Positions 59,761 through 64,000 of a stretch of 64,000 nt of DNA are shown one piece after another. The translations under genes and the position numbers were made by a program. Within the stretch, counting starts at the first letter, position 1, and every line of letters starts with the position of its first letter. This DNA comes from Acidimicrobiales bacterium (lineage in GTDB: Bacteria; Actinomycetota; Acidimicrobiia; Acidimicrobiales; SZUA-35): the NCBI GenBank assembly GCA_041394265.1, contig JAWKIO010000005.1, forward strand, positions 3,968,001 to 4,032,000. Reading direction: 5' to 3'. The notes under the pieces were generated by a model, which worked only from the letters and a program-made list of their open reading frames with translations, was not told the origin of the DNA and did not search any database.

Positions 59761-60933
59761 ATGGTGTCATGGTCCAACTGGTCACAGAGCGAGACGTGCT
59801 CGCCGGCGCAACTGCACTTCGCCCGTAGCGTCGATGACATCTCGGCCGTGGTTGCCGAGGCCGCCGATGCTGCGATGCCGGTCCGCGTCGCCGGTTCTGG
59901 GCACAGTCACTACCGCCTCGTGCCGACCGATGGCGTGGTCCTCGATCTGTCCGGACTCACGGGCGTCATCTCGGCGGATCGCGAGCAGGGGCGGGCCCGG
60001 GTGTGGGCCGGCACGACCATCTACGCCCTCGGTCGGCCGTTGCACGACGCCGGGCTGGCGTTGCGCAATCAGGGCGACATCGACCGCCAGGCCATCGCCG
60101 GTGCGATCGGCACCGGCACGCACGGCACCGGCCTCCGGCTGTCGAACCTGACCTCGGCCGTCGTGGGGATGACCTTGGTGACAGCCGGTGGTGGGGTCGT
60201 TCGCTGCAGCTCGACCGAACACGCCGAACTCTTCCACGCTGCCCGACTGGGACTCGGCGCGTTCGGCGTCGTGACCGAGCTTGAACTCGACCTCGAACCG
60301 GCCTACCGGTTGGCCGAGACCAGTTGGCGCGCGAGCTACGACGACCTACGACCGCAGATCGACGACCTGAGCGAGGCGCATCGGCACTTCGAGTTCTTCT
60401 GGTACGCCGACACCGACCTTGCGCACGCCAAGTCAATGGACATCACCGAACGGCGGGCGGTGTATCCGGTGGCGGGTGAAGGCGAGCGATGCAATTGGAG
60501 CTACGAAGTGTTGCCCAATCACCGGCCACATCTCCACACCGAGATGGAGTACGCCGTGCCGGTCGAGACCTCGCTCGAGTGCCTCGACGAGATCCGTTCG
60601 CTGATGCGCGGCGAGTTCAGCGAGGTGCGGTGGCCCGTCGAGTACCGACGGGTCGCAGCCGACGACGTGTGGTTGTCGCAGGCCTACGGCCGCACGGTGG
60701 CCACGATCTCGGTGCACCAGGGCATCGGCCTGCCGGCAGAACCGTTCTTCCGAGCCTGCGAACAGATCTTCCTTCGCTACGACGGCCGCCCCCACTGGGG
60801 CAAGGTTCATTACCTCGATGGCGCTCGCCTCGCCGAGCGGCATCCGCGGTGGGACGACTGGTGGCGAGCCCGCGACGCAGTCGACCCCGACGGGGTCTTC
60901 CTCAACGATCGTCTGCGGAGCTGGCGCAGCTGA
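59761..60933 (+). CDS. FAD-linked sugar/aldonolactone oxidase
   Basis: A 390-residue VAO-type enzyme. VRVAGSGHSHYRLVPTDG has the FAD-linking His region, IAGAIGTGTHGTGLRLSNL the FAD-binding loop, and the C-terminal ALO domain ends with DGRPHWGKVHYLDGARL, whose HWGK is typical of L-gulonolactone/D-arabinonolactone oxidases. GAGGA touches ATG 59761, so GTG 59764 may be the true start. It oxidises a sugar lactone or alditol. Confidence 0.88.
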   Translation: MVSWSNWSQSETCSPAQLHFARSVDDISAVVAEAADAAMPVRVAGSGHSHYRLVPTDGVVLDLSGLTGVISADREQGRARVWAGTTIYALGRPLHDAGLALRNQGDIDRQAIAGAIGTGTHGTGLRLSNLTSAVVGMTLVTAGGGVVRCSSTEHAELFHAARLGLGAFGVVTELELDLEPAYRLAETSWRASYDDLRPQIDDLSEAHRHFEFFWYADTDLAHAKSMDITERRAVYPVAGEGERCNWSYEVLPNHRPHLHTEMEYAVPVETSLECLDEIRSLMRGEFSEVRWPVEYRRVAADDVWLSQAYGRTVATISVHQGIGLPAEPFFRACEQIFLRYDGRPHWGKVHYLDGARLAERHPRWDDWWRARDAVDPDGVFLNDRLRSWRS

Positions 60934-61067
60934 TCGTGGTGGCTCTCGAGACACCCCTTCCCACGGGTTAGTCGCGTGACTAGGATGTGTCTCGCGTCAC
61001 GTCGACGGTCTGCAATCGTCACGGTCGCTGTCCGTTCGCATCCTCCGTCCACCTCTCAGGAGACCCG

Positions 61068-62285
61068 ATGTCCATCTACGAAACCGGCAGCCAAGAACTC
61101 TCCCCGGTCACCGACTGGGTGCACGACTGGGACTGGCTCGATGACCAGTGGGGCCCCAATGCCATCGACATCTGGAATCAGGTGCGCGAGCAGGGGCCGA
61201 TGGCGACCACCGAGCGCTACGGGCGGGCCCACATGCCGGTCACGATGGACGCCGTTGCTGCCATCGCTCACGACACCGAACACTTCTCGTCGGTGTGGGT
61301 GAGCGTCGCCCGCCCCGACGCTCCTCGCACCCCGGCCCCGCCCATCACCTCCGATCCGCCCGATCACCACGACCATCGCCGGCTCCTGCTTCCCTCGTTC
61401 AGCCCCAAGGTGATCGAGCCCATGGAAAAGGACATGCGCGACTTCTGTCGCAAGCTGATCAGCGACATCGGCGACGCCGAGTCCGCCGATGCTGCGGTGC
61501 AATACGCGCAACACATCCCGGTACACGGCATCTGCGCCCTGCTCGGCGTGCCCGAGTCCGACGCCGACATGTTCCGTGACTGGATCTTCCGCAACTTCCA
61601 GCTCGCACCCCGCGACAACGCCGTTCGTGAGCAGTTGCGGATCGAGATGGACGACTACATGGGCAAGATGCTCGAGCTGCGGGCGGCCGAACCCAAGGAC
61701 GACCTCCTCACGCTCATCACCAACGCCGAGTTCGACGGGGTGCCCGCAGCGCTCGAGCTCAAGCTGGGCTACGTCAAGCTCATGATCATCGCCGGCATCG
61801 ACACCACGTGGAGTGCGTTGGCGTCGGGCCTGTGGCACTTCGCCCAGCACCCCGAAGAGGTCGAAGCGCTCGTGGCGGTCGACAACGACGATCCGCTGTG
61901 GATGACCGCCAGCGAGGAAGTGCTGCGGTACTACGCACCCGTCACCATGGGTCGCAAGGTCATCGCCGACACCGAGGTCGCCGGTTGCCCGATCCATGCC
62001 GGCGACCAGACCCTGCTGACCTTCCCGGCGGCCAACCACGACCCGGCGGCGTTCGAGAACCCCGAGCAGTTCCAGATCGACCGGGCCAAGAACCGGCACG
62101 TCGCCTTCGGGCTCGGAATCCACCGCTGCCTCGGCTCGAACCTTGCTCGGCTCGAGCTGCTGGTCGGTCTCCAGGAATGGCTGCGGGCGTTCCCCGGCTA
62201 CTCGCTCGACTCGTCGAAGGAAACCACCTGGGCCAACGGGCAGGTGCGGGGGCCGCGGAGCATCCCGGTGCTGCTCGGTCGCTGA
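61068..62285 (+). CDS. cytochrome P450
   Basis: A 405-residue soluble P450. I helix MIIAGIDTTWSAL, ExxR in ASEEVLRYYAPVT and the haem loop FGLGIHRCLGSN with ligand Cys 354. SDPPDHHDHRRLLLPSFSP is the C helix region. CAGGAGA precedes ATG 61068. Similar actinobacterial P450s (CYP107/125/142-like spread) hydroxylate sterols, terpenes or fatty acids; redox partners are not in the window. A TetR gene follows after 3 bp. Confidence 0.93.
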   Translation: MSIYETGSQELSPVTDWVHDWDWLDDQWGPNAIDIWNQVREQGPMATTERYGRAHMPVTMDAVAAIAHDTEHFSSVWVSVARPDAPRTPAPPITSDPPDHHDHRRLLLPSFSPKVIEPMEKDMRDFCRKLISDIGDAESADAAVQYAQHIPVHGICALLGVPESDADMFRDWIFRNFQLAPRDNAVREQLRIEMDDYMGKMLELRAAEPKDDLLTLITNAEFDGVPAALELKLGYVKLMIIAGIDTTWSALASGLWHFAQHPEEVEALVAVDNDDPLWMTASEEVLRYYAPVTMGRKVIADTEVAGCPIHAGDQTLLTFPAANHDPAAFENPEQFQIDRAKNRHVAFGLGIHRCLGSNLARLELLVGLQEWLRAFPGYSLDSSKETTWANGQVRGPRSIPVLLGR

Positions 62286-62288
62286 TTC

Positions 62289-62915
62289 GTGGCCGAGGCC
62301 GACGACGCCGATGCCGGCGGACTGATCGAACCACGGGCGGGCGAGCACATCGATGCTCGTCCGTTCGGTCGTGATGCGGTGTGCGATGCGCTGATCGACG
62401 CCACGATCGCGTTCATCATGGAGGAGGGTCTCGACGTCTCGATCCGCCGAATCGCCGCCCGTGCCGGCGTCAACCACGGTCTGGTCCATGCGTACTTCGA
62501 GAACAAGCAGGGCCTGTTGTCGGCGGCCGTCGACGCCATCAATCAGCGGGCCAGTCTCGAGGTCGACGACGACGGGTTCCCTCCGCCGGATCTTGCCTCG
62601 CGTCGTGGTGGTGAGCTGGCGCGGGCCGTCGCCCGGATCCAGCTCGATCAGGGCAAGGACCTCGGCTCGTCCAACCCGATCTCATCGGCCTGGCGGGCGG
62701 CGCTCGCCTCGTCTCGACCCGATCTGACCAGCACCGAGATCGACACCATGGTCGCGACCGCATCGGCGCTCGGCCTGGGGTGGGCGCTCTTCGCCGATCA
62801 CCTGTCGGATCTCCTGGGTGTCGACACCGAGCAGCGGCTCGCGCTCGACACACACGTGTCGTCGGTCATCGCACAGCTCGGCGGGTTGCCCTGGCCAAGC
62901 CCCGAGGTGCGCTGA
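62289..62915 (+). CDS. TetR-family regulator downstream of P450
   Basis: A 208-residue regulator: ALIDATIAFIMEEGLDVSIR and RAGVNHGLVHAYFENKQGLL form the TetR domain at about 30-85. It starts with GTG 62289, 3 bp after the P450 stop, so it is co-transcribed and probably gives feedback control of the P450. The C-terminal ligand pocket is Ala/Leu-rich and gives no hint of the ligand. Confidence 0.88.
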   Translation: MAEADDADAGGLIEPRAGEHIDARPFGRDAVCDALIDATIAFIMEEGLDVSIRRIAARAGVNHGLVHAYFENKQGLLSAAVDAINQRASLEVDDDGFPPPDLASRRGGELARAVARIQLDQGKDLGSSNPISSAWRAALASSRPDLTSTEIDTMVATASALGLGWALFADHLSDLLGVDTEQRLALDTHVSSVIAQLGGLPWPSPEVR

Positions 62916-62959
62916 TCGTCGAGCTGCTCGGTGGTTCTGTCGCCCCGACGGGGGGCGAC

Positions 62960-63313
62960 TCAGCTCGGGATCGTCTCGCGTGGGGTGCCGAACCGGAACT
63001 CCTTCGAGCCCCGCGAGCGGGCGATCGAGAACGCGCCGGCGATCACCCAGAAGCTGAACAGGCCGAAGCCGGCCAGCACCTGCTTGGTGGCCGTGCTGTT
63101 GGAGTACTTCTCGCCGAGTTCGTGCGCAGAGGTGGTGTCGCCGGGAGCGGAACCGAGCGGGGCGGCGGTCTGCGCCGGCCCGGCCATGAGCGCAGCAACG
63201 AGGAGCAGGATCGCCACGACCACGACCACCGCAGCCACCGTCAACTGGTTGAGGGTGAGCACCCACTGTCCGTTCTGGCGGATGCCGTGGCTGCGTTGCT
63301 CGGTCGTCGTCAT
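62960..63313 (-). CDS. small membrane protein of unknown function
   Basis: A 117-residue protein with two helices: LTVAAVVVVVAILLLVAALM (about 22-41) and QVLAGFGLFSFWVIAGAFSI (about 78-97), joined by an outside loop of about 35 residues with a TTSAHELGEKYSNS segment. The basic tail RSRGSKEFRFG is probably cytoplasmic. I do not recognise a family. It is divergent from the ArsR gene, so it may be part of that regulon. Confidence 0.7.
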   Translation of the reverse strand: MTTTEQRSHGIRQNGQWVLTLNQLTVAAVVVVVAILLLVAALMAGPAQTAAPLGSAPGDTTSAHELGEKYSNSTATKQVLAGFGLFSFWVIAGAFSIARSRGSKEFRFGTPRETIPS

Positions 63314-63415
63314 CACCAGATCAGTCTGGCACCGACGACGGTCGATCGTGTGGCGATCGCTCGCACCCGTCGGCACGTGGTGCAAATATTGCTGAACAGT
63401 CATAGAGTGATGGAC

Positions 63416-63745
63416 ATGCCCGAGGCCCTTCCCGCCGAACTCCTCGAACACGTGGCTGAGCGCTTCAAGGTGCTCGGCGACGTCACCCGGTTGTCGATCG
63501 TGAGTGCCCTGGTCGATCACGGCGAGTCGAGTGTCGGCGAGTTGGTCGACCTGCTCGGTGCAGGGCAGGCCAACGTGTCGAAGCATCTGCGGGTCCTGCA
63601 TGACGCCGGCATCGTGAGTCGTCGACCCGAAGGAACATCGGTCTACTACTCGGCGACCGATCCGAGCCTGATGTCGCTGTGTTCGATCGTGTGTCAACGC
63701 CTTCGGGAGCAAGTCGAGCAGGAAGCCCGCACGTTCTCGCTCTGA
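63416..63745 (+). CDS. ArsR-family winged-helix regulator
   Basis: A 109-residue ArsR repressor. ERFKVLGDVTRLSIVSALVD, then GELVDLLGAGQANVSKHLRV and GIVSRRPEGTSVYYSATD form the full winged helix. The VDLLGAG loop lacks the Cys pair of the ArsR metal site, but SLCSIVCQRLREQ has two Cys near residue 90, as in redox or persulfide sensors of the BigR/SqrR kind. TAGAGT (63403-63408) is 7 nt before ATG 63416 (leaderless); ATG 63410 is an alternative. GCAAATATTGC at 63382-63392 is a possible operator. Confidence 0.85.
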   Translation: MPEALPAELLEHVAERFKVLGDVTRLSIVSALVDHGESSVGELVDLLGAGQANVSKHLRVLHDAGIVSRRPEGTSVYYSATDPSLMSLCSIVCQRLREQVEQEARTFSL

Positions 63746-63859
63746 ACCCGCCAACCATCGTCGGGTCGGTCGCCGTCGGGCGTTCCGCACTCGATCCCCT
63801 TCGGTCCTCGTTGGCCTTCTCACCTCGCATCTATCACTGATTAGTCAAGGAGTTATCGA

Positions 63860-64000
63860 ATGACCATCGACGAAACACCGTTGGCCCGCTTGGGCCGATG
63901 GTCGCACCGTTCTCGCAAGGCGGTGATGATCACCTGGCTCGTGCTGGCACTGGGCCTCGGTGTGTTCGCCCCGAGTCTCGAGCACGCACTCTCCGGCGCC
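63860..64000 (+). CDS. MMPL-family transporter, 5' end
   Basis: Only the first 47 codons lie in the window. LARLGRWSHRSRKAVMITW leads into the hydrophobic LVLALGLGVFAPSLEHALSG, the usual start of actinobacterial MMPL (RND-type) lipid exporters. AAGGAG is 7 nt before ATG 63860. It follows the ArsR gene by 114 bp on the same strand and is probably its target. Confidence 0.8.
   Translation, partial: MTIDETPLARLGRWSHRSRKAVMITWLVLALGLGVFAPSLEHALSGA

Overview
The window is GC-rich DNA with dense genes and many ATGA, GTGA and TGATG overlaps. It carries HBHA-like, Rpf-like, F420-type luciferase-like and PncA/PncB genes, and many genes whose start codon lies 6-7 nt after a TANNNT box (leaderless transcription). 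This suggests a high-GC actinobacterium, plausibly class Acidimicrobiia; that placement is inference, because no rRNA or ribosomal gene is present.

Layout. 0-6.6 kb: the end of an AHSA1-type gene, small conserved genes, an HxlR regulator with an MFS transporter, a HipBA toxin-antitoxin pair and a methyltransferase. 6.6-10.2 kb: a TetR regulator divergent from a PhyH dioxygenase / metallo-beta-lactamase / FAH hydrolase operon. 10.2-15.4 kb: a DHA2 transporter divergent from an MmyB-like regulator / esterase / cupin / SDR operon, in which the SDR has an in-frame stop. 15.47-18.59 kb: an integrated element of about 3 kb bounded by a 99-bp exact repeat of the tRNA-Lys 3' half plus its terminator. 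It carries an AbiE type IV toxin-antitoxin pair and a thioesterase but no integrase. 18.5-19.0 kb: tRNA-Lys, tRNA-His and tRNA-Arg. 20.1-22.3 kb: an IS256-family element inserted in a membrane-protein gene whose two ends remain on either side. 22.3-26.9 kb: a secreted Rpf-like protein with a structured leader, and a phosphonate-type ABC transporter with a fused double permease.

26.9-39.4 kb: peptidases (M20, M3), an aminotransferase, an FMN-dependent hydroxyacid oxidase, an HBHA-like/Xre pair facing kynureninase, PPOX and universal stress genes, and a large membrane-anchored protein. 39.4-44.4 kb: an LLM oxidoreductase and NAD salvage (pncA-pncB), then a geranylgeranyl reductase gene that starts one base after the CCA of tRNA-Gly and contains a 22-base homopolymer near its 3' end. 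44.5-50.7 kb: an ABC-2 exporter, CaiB CoA-transferase, sulfatase and thioesterase. 50.7-55.5 kb: an unexplained cloverleaf-like sequence, an EamA transporter, a TPR-CHAT caspase-like protein and an SDR lacking its catalytic residues. 55.5-57.8 kb: a sulfide module, with a TauE/SafE exporter preceded by a 14-codon leader peptide and divergent from sulfide:quinone oxidoreductase. 57.8-64 kb: a methyltransferase, MFS, FAD oxidase, P450-TetR, a small membrane protein, and an ArsR regulator followed by the start of an MMPL transporter.

The parts most worth a second look are the tRNA-bounded AbiE island, the tRNA-Gly/reductase junction and its G22 tract, the cloverleaf-like element at 50.8 kb, the TPR-CHAT protein, and the sulfide exporter leader peptide.
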